This document shows, piece by piece, positions 32,790 to 45,390 of a DNA stretch of 64,000 nt (the first letter of the stretch is position 1; each line of letters begins with the position of its first letter). The stretch is from Akebia trifoliata (Eukaryota > Streptophyta > Magnoliopsida > Ranunculales > Lardizabalaceae). The translations under genes were made by a program, and so were the position numbers. The stretch lies in the NCBI GenBank assembly GCA_017979445.1, contig CM030706.1, positions 19,082,967 through 19,146,966 of the forward strand. Reading direction: 5' to 3'. The notes under the pieces were generated by a model. That model worked only from the letters and a program-made list of their open reading frames with translations. It searched no databases and had not been told where the DNA came from.

Positions 32790-35700
32790 TACTCGAAAGT
32801 AGTTATTTCATCATCATCAATGATTAGAGCACCAGAGTGGCTAGTACACTGAGTCTCAATAGTAAGTAGAGCATCCCCCTCTTCTTGAACTTGGATACTA
32901 AGCAACTCTTTATATATAATGGCTTATGGTAGCATTTCTCTGTTCTAAGTCAACTCGGCTTTTAACTTAGCTCTTTTAGTCAATTCAACTATTTTCTCTT
33001 TAGCCTTAGTCAATTGTATGCATAAGTTATCCACTAACTGACATTTTAGTTGAGTTTCCTTGTCAATGACAGATAGTTGAAGATCCTTATCATCTGTTGA
33101 CAAAGATGATAAAGTTTTATCTTATCTCAAACGATATGTTTCCATTTCAAATATCAGTAACTTGAAGAAGTTCACAAAGGGCATAGGATCAGTCCTGAAA
33201 GCATCTCTAAGGAAAGAGGCAATCGTAGACATATGAAGATATTGCTATTTTCTAAGATAAAAAACTAATACTAAGCATCAATTCAATCCTAAATCAAAGG
33301 AATTCATCACGAGCTTTCTAAAGTACTTGTTGTACGCATAAGTAGATATCACTATCATGTAAGAAATTTCATCAAGTATGTGTACAAATAATAAGCATCC
33401 CACGTGACTTTGGAGCAATCACTAATGAGTCAACTGATTCGTATGTAGGTAAATGCCGACAAGACAAGATTCGTATGTGTGGTTGATAGAGTACTATGTG
33501 AGTTTTGGCAAGGATAGGAAGAAACCTCAGCTCCATCACTCTTTGAGAGGTTTTCAATACCATCCACCACATTCAAAACCTTTTCGCTAAGATGGCTAAC
33601 ATTCCAAACATCAACTATACTTGAAAAATTATGGATGTCTACCAAATCTTTCAGGTCAAACAAATCGGCAATGCAGTACAAATTAGTTGATGATCCTGTA
33701 AGAATGATCAAATAACAAGAATAAAAATATATATAAGAAATGTGAAATTATCTAATAAAGATAAAGTGCATAAAATTACCCCTCCTAGGAGACATTTCAT
33801 TTTCACCTTTAGCTTCTTGCCTACCCAGAGTCGTTATTGTATTATTAGGTTCAGTCTGAATAATGGGCTTCAACGGATTTGCAAGACTTGATTCATTATT
33901 AGTTTGTTCTACAATATCTACCCCAATAATATTTCCTTGTTCTATTTGAATAGTTGCTAAAGTTGGTAGTGGTTTTTTGAAACGTAGTTCCAATCTATGC
34001 TTTGTAACATCCTTTTGCATTTCTTCAAGATGCATTGGCTCCATTCTTTTTTTTAGAATGTTTTTGCGTATCAAGCAATGCATAATGCACGTCATTATCT
34101 TCAACCCCTTTTCTCATATCAAAATTGAAGTTCAAAACAAATATATTATTTTCAAGAAGACGGAAGTCAAGTGCATCTAAGTGGGGTGCTACGTCTTGAG
34201 CCAACCAATCTTGGTAACTCTTATCAAATTGTCAAACCATGTCCTTTGTTCTTTGAGGAATAAAAAATTTGACTCAACTTTTTTATTGGGTCAAAGATAG
34301 TTAGAAGCTGTACAACTCTATCATGTATATGGATCTTGCAAAAGAAATCAGAGTCCTAAGAATACATTGACGAAAGCCTGGTTGACTGGCAAACTGGTGG
34401 GGATTGTATATTTTCACTTCACAAATATTTCCATGGTGAAATACAACAAACTCAAGATGATAACTTATCATGAAAGTTTGAATCACGGAAGGTTTATCAC
34501 AATTATGAGTTCGTACTCTTTTGTCATTCTTCGACGGCCAAACCTATTCAGGATGCCATTTGAAATCATAGGGACCCATTTTGAGAATCAAATCCCTTGT
34601 ATCATTAACACTATCTTCTCAACTGAAATACGAGTTGGAAACATCATTTATGCGAATTAAATACAGAGGTCCATAGTCAGCATCAAGGTCACCAAATACT
34701 CTCCAAGGAAAATGAAGACCAATCTGCCTAAATGGATAATGAATGGGGCAATAATTGATGAAATACCTACAACTATCTGTGTTTTTATACCCCAATAGGT
34801 CTGAGTTAGACCTTTATATAAATAATACAGAAGTAAAAGTGCCAAACTGAATGTAGTACCTCGTGCCATCAACACTACTACTTTAAAAGTACCTAGATGA
34901 AGAACATTACCACATTCGCAAGAGAAAACGAAGTGACATATCCACAAGACGAGATATGTATACGTCATAACTTCATCTTCGACATTTCGATTCATAGGAA
35001 AATCAAGTCTGATAAATGGATTTTTTTCCTTTTTACGACTCCTTATAGCCAAAGTGACTCAAGATTCGTAATTTTATTTTAGGACATTGATTGCCATTAT
35101 GATCAAAGTAAAATGATTTTATCATTTCTTTGTACTCCATTATCAGACAAAGATTATAAATCTTTTTAGCTTTGGTGTACAAGAAATCAAGCTACTTATT
35201 GTGCCTAACATAGTCACTCCCCTTATCAAAAGCCAATAAAACATACACCTTGAATAGGTGGTGGCAAGAAATAGGAAGCCTTAGAATGTCGTTGCAACCC
35301 ATGAATTCATTGAAATTGGGAATTACTTCTTCATAATACTCACCCAATCACTTCTTCATAATACTTACCCATGATAAAAATTTAAGAAATCTTCTGTATT
35401 TCCCATAAAGAAATATCAATTTTCCCATGACTCATTACAAAAATATTGGTATCAGGATACCAAATCTCGCACAAAACTCGATATATGCCATTAGGACGAC
35501 TATATTACTTACTAGCTGCAAATTCAACCTCACCAAGAGAATGTCATCTTTTTTGCTCTGTATCTTATGACTCACATTCAAGCTCCAATCCCAAAAATTA
35601 CTGAGATATCGAATGTCGCCTCAATGTTCAATATCCGAGCACCACTATGTAAAATGTTGCATGATTTTCTATACCAAACTAGGTGGTGGACAATTTCGAG

Positions 35701-36060
35701 CTGGATCATGGTGAAGAGGATGACATAAACATGGTTGAATTTCTATATCAATCTCGTCTCTTGAGAGTACGTCAGTTGTTGAAGGATATTCGTTTAAAGC
35801 TATCATATCGGGTGATGTATCCCTCTTTGTATCTTATACCCTTAAAGAACTGATTATTGGTGTAGACACAACAAATCTTAATTCTACGGACAAACTATTC
35901 TCTCTTCTTGAATGACCAATTATTATAACATAGGGAAAACAAAGCCTCTTCTCCTTTTGAGAGGGATTTGCAGGGTCATCTACCTACCCTTCGCGTAGTA
36001 AGCTCCTTTTGGAATGTTTCTTATTCTTTAAACCTTTGGGAAGAGTATCCTTAACCATTC
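32790..36060 (-). pseudogene. Antisense plant-mobile-domain (aminotransferase-like) gene, decayed
   Basis: Read on the minus strand, fragments occur in the order of plant-mobile-domain proteins. They are VLCEIWYPDTNIFVMSHGKI then DISLWEI (about 35490-35400), then at 35052-34657 EVMTYTYLVLWICHFVFS, LGTFKVVVLMARGTTFSLAL and YLYKGLTQTYWG, then VKIYNPHQFASQPGFRQC (about 34410-34360). A tail rich in K, E and L (about 33150-32950), probably coiled coil, follows. The region is full of stops and shifts and may include introns. Tat-lineage elements are known to carry extra ORFs between pol and the 3' LTR, some antisense, so this fits an extra Tat-A gene. An independent cellular copy is possible. No catalytic role is known for the domain; related plant proteins act in silencing and development. 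Confidence 0.7.
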
Positions 36061-36164
36061 CTATGAAATAAAAAAATAAAATAAAGATGACTCTCACCAA
36101 GTATTTGTGTCATGTTGCCCAAAAGTCATGCAGTACGAGATGTAAGTGTAAATCAAAAGGCATC

Positions 36165-36785
36165 ATGCTCAATAGTATTTTAGAACAAATTGGCATTGTC
36201 CACCCCTGAGCACCACTTCTAAACAACTACTTTGGAGATTGACCAACCAACGTATTGATGCCTCTTGTCATGTGGATCTTCTAGCTAGTTGGCGTTGTCC
36301 ACTCCCAAACACCACTAATAAATTGCTGCTTTGGAGACTGGCCAACCATCATACTGATGTCTCTCGTTACGCAACACTTTTAGCTAGGTTGTGTTGTCTA
36401 CCCATGAGCACCACTGATAAACAACTATTTTGGAGATTGGCTAACTAGTGTATTGATGTCTCTTGTTATGCAGTACTTCTAGCTAGTTGGAATTGTCTGT
36501 CCCCAAGCACCACTAATAAATAGCTTCTTATGAGATTGGCCAACCAAAATATTGATGTCTCTTGTCATGTGGTTCTTCTAGCCTGTTGGCGTTGTTCCCT
36601 TCTGAGCACCACTAATAACAACTGCTTTGGAGACTAACCAACTGATGTTTACATGTCTTTTGTTATGCTGTGCTTCCAGCCGGTTGCCATTGTCCACCCC
36701 TAACACCATTGATAAATAGGTACTTTGGAGACTGGTCAACTGACATGAACATTCACACCTTTCTTCACATGGCATCTCCAACAAA
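36165..36785 (+). repeat. 99-bp tandem array, about 6 units
   Basis: TTTGGAGA or its variants recur at 36231, 36330, 36429, 36528, 36626 and 36724, steps of 99, 99, 99, 98 and 98. Units share GTTGGCGTTGTCCACCCC, GAGCACCACTAATAAA and GATGTCTCTTGT or close variants. Ninety-nine is a multiple of three, so an ORF (36239-36448) stays open for about two units, but stops in other units argue against a protein. It sits beyond the antisense gene, where Tat 3' UTR arrays are expected. Confidence 0.92.
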
Positions 36786-37416
36786 TTAGCTTTATTTATT
36801 CTTGAGAATGACTAACAAATAATTATTGTAAAGAATGGCTAACAAACAGAGGGTCCTAAATACTTCATATGTTTTTCCTATTACAAACCATCATGTATAA
36901 AAAGAAATATATTATGAGGATCAAGTTAGATATATTATTTTTTCGACAATAACGAGAACTAACTTTATTAGTCATCGAGATCAAGGTTAGTGCACTTCCT
37001 GCTATAAAAAAATGTCAAATAATTGATTAGATAATGCCAAAGGTAAAAAAGAAAGGGTTAAAGGCATACATATTTTTCTTTCCTCTAAATACCAAAAAAT
37101 GAAAGATTTACGTGAAAATAGGTAGGTAATGCAAGAACTTAGAAATTACATGATATCTTAACAATTAGTACGCTAAATTGGAATGACAAATTTATGGTAT
37201 CAATCAAAGTACTGCCATTTGGGTGTATTTCATGCCAAGCTATACTTCACACATTAGATATGTGATTGTTTATGGTCAAGCTACAAAAAATAAGGCATCA
37301 AAACTACCTATCTCAATTTCTTATTAGGACTAAGAAATAGAGAACCTCTATGGCTATCATAGAAATCCAATACTAAAATTTGGGTTTTTTGTTACTTAAA
37401 GGGTGGCTAGAAACAT
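36786..37416. other. AT-rich stretch left of Athila-2
   Basis: No coding or repeat feature recognised. It may be the rest of the Tat-A 3' UTR. The last five bases (37412-37416, AACAT) are the left target site of Athila-2. Confidence 0.5.
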
Positions 37417-38613
37417 TGATGGGACTATCATTGTTCTTCCCACCGGAGTTAATATTAATCTTACTTTTACCTTACTTATGGGGCAAGTAGGGGATCGAAT
37501 CCAAGAGAAAGGAGGAGTAGAGTTAAGGTAAGAAGATAAAATTCAAATTAACTTAAAGGAATTAAAATTGTTTTTTTTGTATTTTTGAACTTATAAGAAA
37601 ATTTAAAATTGCTAGAAAATGAACAAAAGTAAATGATGTTAAAAGCAAGTAAACTTATGAAATTAAAGCACCATTGGAAGTGGGTCTACCTAGAATATGT
37701 TGATGAGCAATTCTTAATCTCTAGCCTTTTTATAACTCAATCATAAGGGCTTGGTGTTAGCTCCTTAGATCGAAAAGTTTAGCAAATAAAATCAAATGAG
37801 AGAATATAAATAAAGTAGAATTCCTTTAAAACTTCCTATAATCAAATATCTAGTTTAAGCATACTTTATCTTGATCTAATCTAAGCATAAACTATCCATA
37901 TTGAGAAAAAAATGTGCAAGAAATCTTAAAGAGAACTCATAAGCATTTTAGATAAAAGAAAGGCATGAAACTATAAACAACACAAGAACTTGCTCTAGGC
38001 TTTTCCACTCTCCAATGGAGGGGAGCTTAGACTAATGTCATTATAAGAGAGGGAAGATAAAAGATGAAAGAACTTTTCTTCATTTAATGGAGAAACTTAC
38101 AAATTCTTCTTCTTTTACTTATTACAAGACTATTTAACTAAAAAGAAAATAACTAGAAGATAAAAATACAAAAATATAAGAGAAGAGGCTAAGAGCCTTA
38201 GATTAAAGGAGTCTTGGACAAGAAAATTAAGAGGGACCATTTCTTTAGAGATTGAGACTCTATTTACAGCGAAAAATGTGTGTAGAAGAGTCCAAAAGTA
38301 GTCTACACTTTTTTTTGCACAAAAAGACAAAAGAGGAGAACATGAGTTAAGGATTAAGACATTCCAAAGTGGACTCAAATTCTTTTGCCTTGAGATTTTG
38401 ATTCCAAAATGTTGATTTTGTACATAAGAAATACACGTAATTAGATTTATCTAGTAAATTAATTTATTTATGTAGAATTAAGCCAAATTAACATGCAATA
38501 TGGTGTTTTGAAGCTTATCATGATTATTACCTTAATACGGAGAAATAGGGATAAAAATCAAGATAAGTGTTTGGGAAACGTGCGTATAATTTAATGTTTC
38601 GAAACACTCATCA
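37417..38613 (-). repeat. Athila-2 3' LTR
   Basis: On the plus strand it runs TGATGGGACTATC to GAAACACTCATCA. It is colinear with 46592-47786 along its whole length. Predicted ORF 38130-38378 lies inside it and is not supported. Confidence 0.95.
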
Positions 38614-39860
38614 CACCCCCAAACTTACATTTTTTCTAGTCCCTAGAAAATAAAACTTCTACTTTCGCAGGTACCTCGACTGCATTTAGCGAATGTTGCA
38701 AACCTTGAACCACTAGGTTACCCCTAGTGGACGAGTTTGACTCATGAGGGTTTGTAGAAAATATACCCATAAAATTGAAAATAACTTTAAAGTAAAAATA
38801 ATCAAAATAAAAACTTATATTGAAAAGCACAAGTCTTTTTTTGGTTTTGTCAATCAAGTGGAAGTAATGCTTGGTATAGAATCCCAATCCTTATTTCTCT
38901 ACGAAAAAACTTAGACTTAAATTGACCTTTGAGCGATAGTGGTTCTAACTCATAAATTTAAGAGATTCGATTGCCTAGAATGAGTTTCAACCTTCTAATT
39001 ACTCAAGAATAGCTGGAGTAACTTAGGATTTAATTCTAAACTTAGTATCCTGTCCGGGGTAGTGATAAGTATGGACATTCACTTTAATACCTCTAAGGGA
39101 CTTCATCTGTGATATTCCAGTATACTCACAATTTTACACTCGATAGCTTTCACCCTACTGAAACTTTACATAAACTTTTGGTTCTTTGATTCTTTTTTTT
39201 TTGTTGAAAGTAGGCAGTCCTTTTCAAGGTACCCAGTCTAATTCCATGGTTGGTGTACAATGTGTATGCAACCCAGTTCAGTTTTTCTTCTAATCAGCCA
39301 ACCAATTGAATAAGGAAGTCAAAGTTCATCAAACCCAATTTTTCCTTATATTCTTGATAGAAAGAAGGTAACAAACTCTCTTAATACAATCTAGAATCTT
39401 CGTAACCTTATTGGAAGTGACTATAAACCAAAATGTAACTTTGCTCTAACTTTTGCTTAAGAGAAACACAAATGGGGACTCCAAATCATAGCTTCCTATG
39501 AAAGACTGATTAAATAATTTTAACTAAGTGCTTAAAAGTACAAGCTAAGATTTTGAGCAAAATACAACAAAGTCACTAAGCAAATATTTTTCAATTTTCT
39601 TTTTAGAATTTTCAAATTTTTATAATTTTTGGTATAAAAGAAGAAAATGATAAGTGGAAATCTGACCCATACACCCCCAAACTTAAACATTATATTGTCT
39701 TCAATATTTTAACATATACATGCAAAGGTAAAATTGAAATTGACAAAATGAAATGAAGTAGGTTAGATAGCACCTGAGAAAGACCCTATAGTCCTGTTGA
39801 TATTTAACACAATGTCACCTAAATCGCGTGGGTTGCCTCCCAAAAGCACTAAGTTTAACG
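38614..39860 (-). other. Athila-2 3' untranslated region and polypurine tract
   Basis: Minus strand AAGTTTGGGGGTG (about 38614-38626) abuts the 3' LTR. A second purine-rich AAGTTTGGGGGTG (about 39672-39684) follows the sequence ATTGAAGACAATATAATG and may be an internal tract. No ORF with envelope-like features (signal peptide plus transmembrane segment) is visible here. Confidence 0.75.
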
Positions 39861-39869
39861 TTTTTAACC

Positions 39870-41290
39870 AGACAAAAACTTAATTAATTTTGATAGACGG
39901 GATCATCGAGAAGAAGAACTTCCTCCTGCGCAACATACTCGAGAAAATGTTTGAAACGTTGGCTATTCACTTTGAAAGTGGATCCATCCTTAGGATTAAG
40001 GACTTCAACAACACCATGGGGGTAAACTATTTAGATAATATATGGGCCAATCCATCGAGACTTGAGTTTTTCTGAAAAAAGGTGGAGTCTGTTATCATAC
40101 AACAAAACTCTTTGATTGGGAATGAAATTCCTCCTAAGAAAGTGGTTATCGTGAAAGAATTTGGTACGCTCTTTGTACCATTCGGCACAATCATACAAGT
40201 CATTTCTAATTTCTTCTAACTCGTCTAGTTGTAACTTTCGCTTCTCACCGACTTTATCAACATCAAAGTTGAGGTGCTTGATATCCCAATATGCACGATG
40301 CTTGAGTTCAACAGGAAGATGACATGCCTTACAAAAACTAATCGGTAGGGAGACATCCCTATGGGTGTCTTGAATATGGTCCTATAGGCCCATAGTGAAT
40401 CACTCAATCTCAAAGACCAATCTTTCCTTGAAGGATTGACTATTTTTTTTAAGATAATCTTTATTTTCCTGTTAGAAATCTCCACTTGCCCACTTGTTTG
40501 TGGTTGGTAAGGTGTGTAACCTTATGCATTATGAGATATTTCTTCATCAACGCAGCAAAGATCTTTTTGTAAAAATGTGAGCCACCATCACTTATGATAG
40601 CTCATGGAGTATTGAATCTTGAAAAGATCGTCTCCTTGATAAATTTTATCACAATCTTGTGATCGTTACTTCTACGTGCCATAGCTTCGACCCATTTTGA
40701 CACATAGTCAACGACAAGTAGGATGTATTGGTAAACCTGGGAGATAGGAAAGGGTCACATGAAGTTTATACCCCACATGTCAAAAATTTCGATGATCAAG
40801 ATGGGATTTTGAGGCATTTCATTTCTTTTGAAGATTTTTCCTAATCTCTAACATTTATCACAAGATTTGCTAAACTCGTGGGCATCACGAAAAATACTAG
40901 GCAAAAAAAAACCGCATTGTAAGATTTTCATAGCGGTCTTCTTACCACTAAAGTGCCCTTCGTAGGCATGATTATGGTAAAACTCTAGGATATTAACTTG
41001 CTCACAGGTTGGAATACAATGTCTAATGATTTGATCGGGACAATACATAAATAAGTATGGCTCTTTCTAGAAATACCATTTTATTTTTGACAAAAGACGG
41101 AGTTTCTCTTAGCTATTCATTTCAATTGAAAATTGACCTGTAACTAGGTAGTTGACAATGTCTGCATACCATGAAGCGTTGGCTTGAGAGATTTGCATAA
41201 GTTGCTCACCGAGAAAGGATTTAGAGATGGATAAGGATTCCTCGGATGGCTTATTAATTATCCTAGACAAATGATCAGCTACGACATTTT
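39870..41290 (-). pseudogene. pol: Athila-2 integrase region (end of pol)
   Basis: Reading down the minus strand, an RNase H tail (IENVVADHLSRIINKPSEES, about 41280-41225) is followed by a zinc-binding HHCC region (41048-40848, FYHNHAYEGHFSGKKTAM to FSKSCDKC). Next is the core, with D in WGINFM context (about 40775), D in AIISDGGSHF (about 40600) and E in VEISNRKIK (about 40480), so the D-D-E triad can be read. The C-terminal segment has KLKSRWIGPYII (GPY motif, about 40040-40060). The enzyme would insert element DNA into the genome. Stops such as those near 40855 and 40615 break the frame. Confidence 0.85.
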
Positions 41291-43030
41291 CTATCCCCTT
41301 TTTGTCTCAGATCTCGAGATCGAATTCTTGTAGATCACGACTTTAGATCCTATAAGGTAGGGGCGGAATTTTTCAACGGCATAGACCACTGCTAGCATTT
41401 CCTTATCTGTTGTAGAGTAGTTAAGCTGAGCATCGTTAAGGGTTTTACTAGCATATTGGATAATATGAGGTTGTTTTTCGATTCGCTGACCCAAAATAGC
41501 GCCTATTACATAATCCAAAGTGTCGGACATAACTTCGAATGGAATGCTCCAGTTTGGAGGTTGAATAATGGGTATCGAGGTTAACTCGAACTTGAGCTTG
41601 TTGAATGCAGAGAGACATGACTCTGAAAAGTCAAAAGGAACATCCTTTCCCAATAGCTCACGTAAAGGTTTCGAGATTTTTTCGAAATCTTTAATGAATC
41701 TATGATAGAAACCCGCATGGCTTAGGAATGACCTAATTTCTTTGATCATTTTAAAAGGTGGTAATTTTTTTATTAGTCCTACCTTTGTCTTTTCTACTTC
41801 AATCCTCTTAACAGAAATAATGTGTCCTAGCACAATCTTCGATGTTACCATAAAATGGTATTTTTCCCACTTGAGGACTAGATTGACCTCTTTGCATCAT
41901 ACAATAACCAAAGTCAAGTGATAGAGACATTCCTCGAAACTTGGTCCAAAAACTGAAAAATCATCCATGAACACTTCGAGATATCTTTCTAGCATGTCAA
42001 AAAATATACTCATCATGCACAGCTGAAAAGTAGTGGGTGCATTGCACAATCCAAAAGGCATGCGATGATACACAAAAGTTCCGAAGGAACAGGTGAAAGT
42101 TATTTTCTCTTGATCGATTGGACCAACAGGTATCTGGTTGTATCCGGAATAACCATCTAAGAAGAAATAGTAAGAATGTCCTACTAGACGTTCTAACATT
42201 TGATCAATGAAAGGTAAGGAAAAATGATCCTTAGGAGTCATTGAGTTGAGTTTTCTATAATCGATACACACTCTTCATCCATTTTGGACTCGAGTAAGGA
42301 TTAATTTGTTGTCTTGGTTCACTACCACAGTGATACCATACTTCTTAGGAACTACTTGTATAGTACTCACCCAACGACTGTCAAAGATGGGATAGATAAT
42401 ACTCGCATCTAGTAATTTCATCACTTTCATCCAAACCACGTCTTTCATGATAGGATTTAGCCGTCTCTGAGATTCTAAGGAAGGTTTAGCGAAATCTTCT
42501 AAACGAATATGGTGCATCACTACAGATGGACTAATTCTCTTGATGTTAGATATGGTCCAACCAATAGCTTCTTGATGTTCTTTTAATACACCTAACAACT
42601 TTCCTTCTTGGACTTCATTGAGGTGAAAGGAGATAATCATAGGCAAGGTTTGATTTTTGCCAAGAAATGCATATCTTAAGGTCTTTGGAAGAGACTTGAG
42701 TTCTAATTTTGGAGGCTCGACATGGGAAGGAACAAGATTGGATGTACAAACAGGAAGACTTTCTACTTTTGTGTACCACCGCATAGAATCTAAGAGTGGA
42801 ATGGATTCAAGCAAAGTATTGACTTCGCTTATAGACTCTTCTACGTTAAAGTCAAGATCAAAGTGAGCAAAACATTTTGTTAGGGGATCAGAGTACCCTA
42901 ACTCTTGATATGTTTGATTGACTAGCGTATCTATCATGTTCACTTCCTCCATACCATCATCTACATCAATTCCTTGAAAATTGTGAAAGATGTTCAGTTT
43001 CACTTTCATATCCCCAAATGCTAAAGACAT
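41291..43030 (-). pseudogene. pol: Athila-2 RT and RNase H
   Basis: The linker ORF (43030-42275) includes LPKTLRYAFLGKNQTLPMII. RT continues in 42271-41897 with CIDYRKLNSMTPKDHF, YFFLDGYSGYNQIPVG, HRMPFGLCNAPTTFQLCM and the catalytic FMDD (41960-41971). After a shift, 41851-41291 gives LGHIISVKRIEVEKTKVGLI and FLSHAGFYHRFIKDFEKISK, then RNase H with IQYASKTLNDAQLNYSTTDK and AVEKFRPYLIGSKVVIY. About 30 residues seem deleted after KVVIY, because the next recognisable part in another frame is LQEFDLEI. Domain order and length otherwise fit Athila pol. Confidence 0.9.
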
Positions 43031-43081
43031 AATCCCATTTCTACAACAAATGACTACGTCAGACGTGGCTAAGAATGGACG

Positions 43082-43660
43082 TCATAAGATGATAAGAATA
43101 TGACTTTTCAAATTGATGACTGGTTCTATGTCTAAGACAACAAAGTCAACAGGGAAATAGAAATATTTGACTTTAACTATCACGTCCTCAACTATACCCT
43201 TAGAAATTTTTATAGACCTATCGGCTAGACTCAACGTGATATCGATGAGTTTCAAAACCCCCAAACCTAATTGTTTATAAACTGAATATGGTAAAAGGTT
43301 CACACTAGTCCTTAATTCTAAGAGACATTTTTCGACCACTTGATTTCCAATGTAAATGGAAATTGTTGGACATCCAGGATCCTTAAATTTTGGTGTAATT
43401 ATTTCTTGGATGAGCGATGAAGCTTGGGCTTTCATGATGACTTCCCGAGGAAATGATGTTTTCCTTTTAGCTGTGGTCAAATAGTTTAGGAATTTCGCAT
43501 AAGAAGGTATGTACTTAATGGCATCTAAAAATAGGATATTGATATGCACATTTTGAAAGACTTCTAAGACACCCTCAAACTGCTTACTTTTTTTAGAGTT
43601 TCTAAGGCGATTGGAAAATGGAGCTTTTGGAATTGGCAAAATGATGGGAGAATTTTTCAA
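43082..43660 (-). pseudogene. pol: Athila-2 protease
   Basis: This is an open frame of 192 residues with KFKDPGCPTISIYIGNQVVE, LRTSVNLLPYSVYKQLGLGV, LSLADRSIKISKGIVEDVIV and FYFPVDFVVLDIEP, the Athila retropepsin-like domain. The active-site motif should be DLGAS just before VNLLP; here it reads ELRTS, so the catalytic aspartate is replaced by glutamate and the following glycine by arginine. The protein would normally cut the polyprotein. The long open frame suggests modest age, but the missing aspartate predicts no activity. Confidence 0.85.
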
Positions 43661-44139
43661 ATCTTTCTCATTCTCTTTTGAAGACTCTATGACTTCTTTT
43701 TGAACTCTGTCCTTCTTTAGGACTTTTTCTCCCTAGTCACTAGGTTGGACCTTGTTGTCCACCTTCTTTCCTAAACCAAGGTGTGGATAGCCTGGACTGA
43801 GTCTTGTGGAGCTCTAGAATGGTTTCTTACTTCGTATTGACCTTTCAATCCGTTTGGAATCAAATATTGACTCTAGGATTAGGGATAATCTGACTAGGAA
43901 ATTGACCTTTTCTCTCTGTCACTTAAGGAGAGAGTTAACTGCCCCGACTGAATTTCCATCTTAGCTATGGATTGTACAGTGATCTAGTTAATCTGAGTTT
44001 TATTTTGATGGATATGTTGTTGAGTTTGGATGAACTGTTGTTGTTGTCTTATCAACTCGACAATCATAAATTCTACGGATGACTGTTGTTGGGCAGGCTA
44101 CTGGTAATTGGTCATGGGATCTAGTATGATGGCTCTACA

Positions 44140-45390
44140 ATCTATAGATTGTTGAGGTTGATAAGGAACTTAAGGACCAATGGCTTGGTTTGTAGAAGAA
44201 CCAGATTGCCTAGAAAAACTCCTATTATAACCTGACGGACCACTAGATTGAATAGGTTCGTTCTGTCTGTACGAGAAATTACGATGAAACCTATTATCTG
44301 GGTGATACGTTTGGCTAAAAGAGTTCGGAGTTTACTTTCTAAAAGTACTATAGCCATTAATCGCATTTGCTTGTTCATCTTTGATTTGAGGTAAGTTGGG
44401 ACAACACTCGACCAAATAGTTGTTGCCATCGCATGTGACGCACAAAGAACTCAGTTTGATAGTTACTTACAAAACTGTACGAGGGTCTAAGTGAGGTTTA
44501 AATGCTAAGATGGTAAAGGCATCTAACTTCTTCATGAAATTGTTTATCTTACTCACTAGACTAGACATGACATTTTTTAGATCTGGGTCTGCTTTCATCT
44601 CATACATGCCTGTTTTCCTAACTGGATCGTCTCTATCAAACTCTTCCTAGTTAGTGCTCTAATTTTGAGTTCTCTTGGCTAACTCTACGAGGAAATCGTA
44701 CGCTTGATTGGTAGTCGGGTTCATGAACTGACCCTTATGCATTGACTCGACTAAGGTACGTTGATTCATTGTTAATCCTCTATAAAAACTTTGCACCAAC
44801 TGTACTTTTTCAATAACATGGTGTGGGCACTTGACCAATAAATCATTGAATCTTTCCTAAGTTTGGGAAAATTCATTATCAGGACGGGCTCTAAAATTTC
44901 TAATGGAGTCCTTCATTTTCTCAGTTTTGACTACGGGGTAGAATTTGGCCATAAATTTCTTGGATAGAACATCCCAGGTAGCTATGAAATTTTGTGTTAG
45001 GGAGTTCAACCACGCAGCTGCGTGGTCTTCTAAGGATAACGGGAATAGAATAAGCTTGATACTCTCCTCATCTAGATTCAGATTTCTAAAAGCTTGACAT
45101 ATAGTCAAGAATCGATTAAGGTGGGTATAAGGTTGTTCATGCTCTAAACGGTGAAACTTAGGGAGCATATGGATGGTGACAGCCCTAATTTCAAACTGAT
45201 GTGCATTATTCAATGGTAACACAATACATATAGGAGGAGATGCGGAGGCTAGAGCGAAGAACTCATTGAGAGTTCACTCTCGTTCGTCCATCATAACTAC
45301 TGATGGTGTTTTGCGTATCCTACTAATGGTACATTCGATGTTAGGATCAAATGGTTCTAACACATTGTTCTGTGAACGTCTACCAAGCAT
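44140..45390 (-). pseudogene. gag: Athila-2 gag
   Basis: It starts MLGRRSQNNVLEPFDPNIEC at 45390 and has a stop about 35 codons in (near 45280). The main gag domain is 45222-44857: RAVTIHMLPKFHRLEHEQPY, LSLEDHAAAWLNSL and WDVLSKKFMAKFYPVVKTEK. It continues after a stop with ERFNDLLVKCPHHVIEK, YRGLTMNQRTLVESMHKGQF and TNQAYDFLVELA (about 44850-44680). A knuckle-like CVTCDGNNYLVEC lies near 44443-44405, with tyrosine where histidine is expected. It matches Athila-1 gag (14209-15400) throughout. Confidence 0.88.

Noticed and set aside
34657..35052. A membrane protein on the minus strand
   Set aside because: The hydrophobic look is explained by the conserved plant-mobile-domain core, and flanking frames supply the rest of that domain.
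35325..35375. Short direct duplication (CTTCTTCATAATACT)
   Set aside because: A single local slippage event of about 25 bp inside a pseudogene; no structure beyond that.
36239..36448. Protein from the 99-bp repeat
   Set aside because: It is open for only about two units; the other units carry stops in the same frame, so coding is not maintained.
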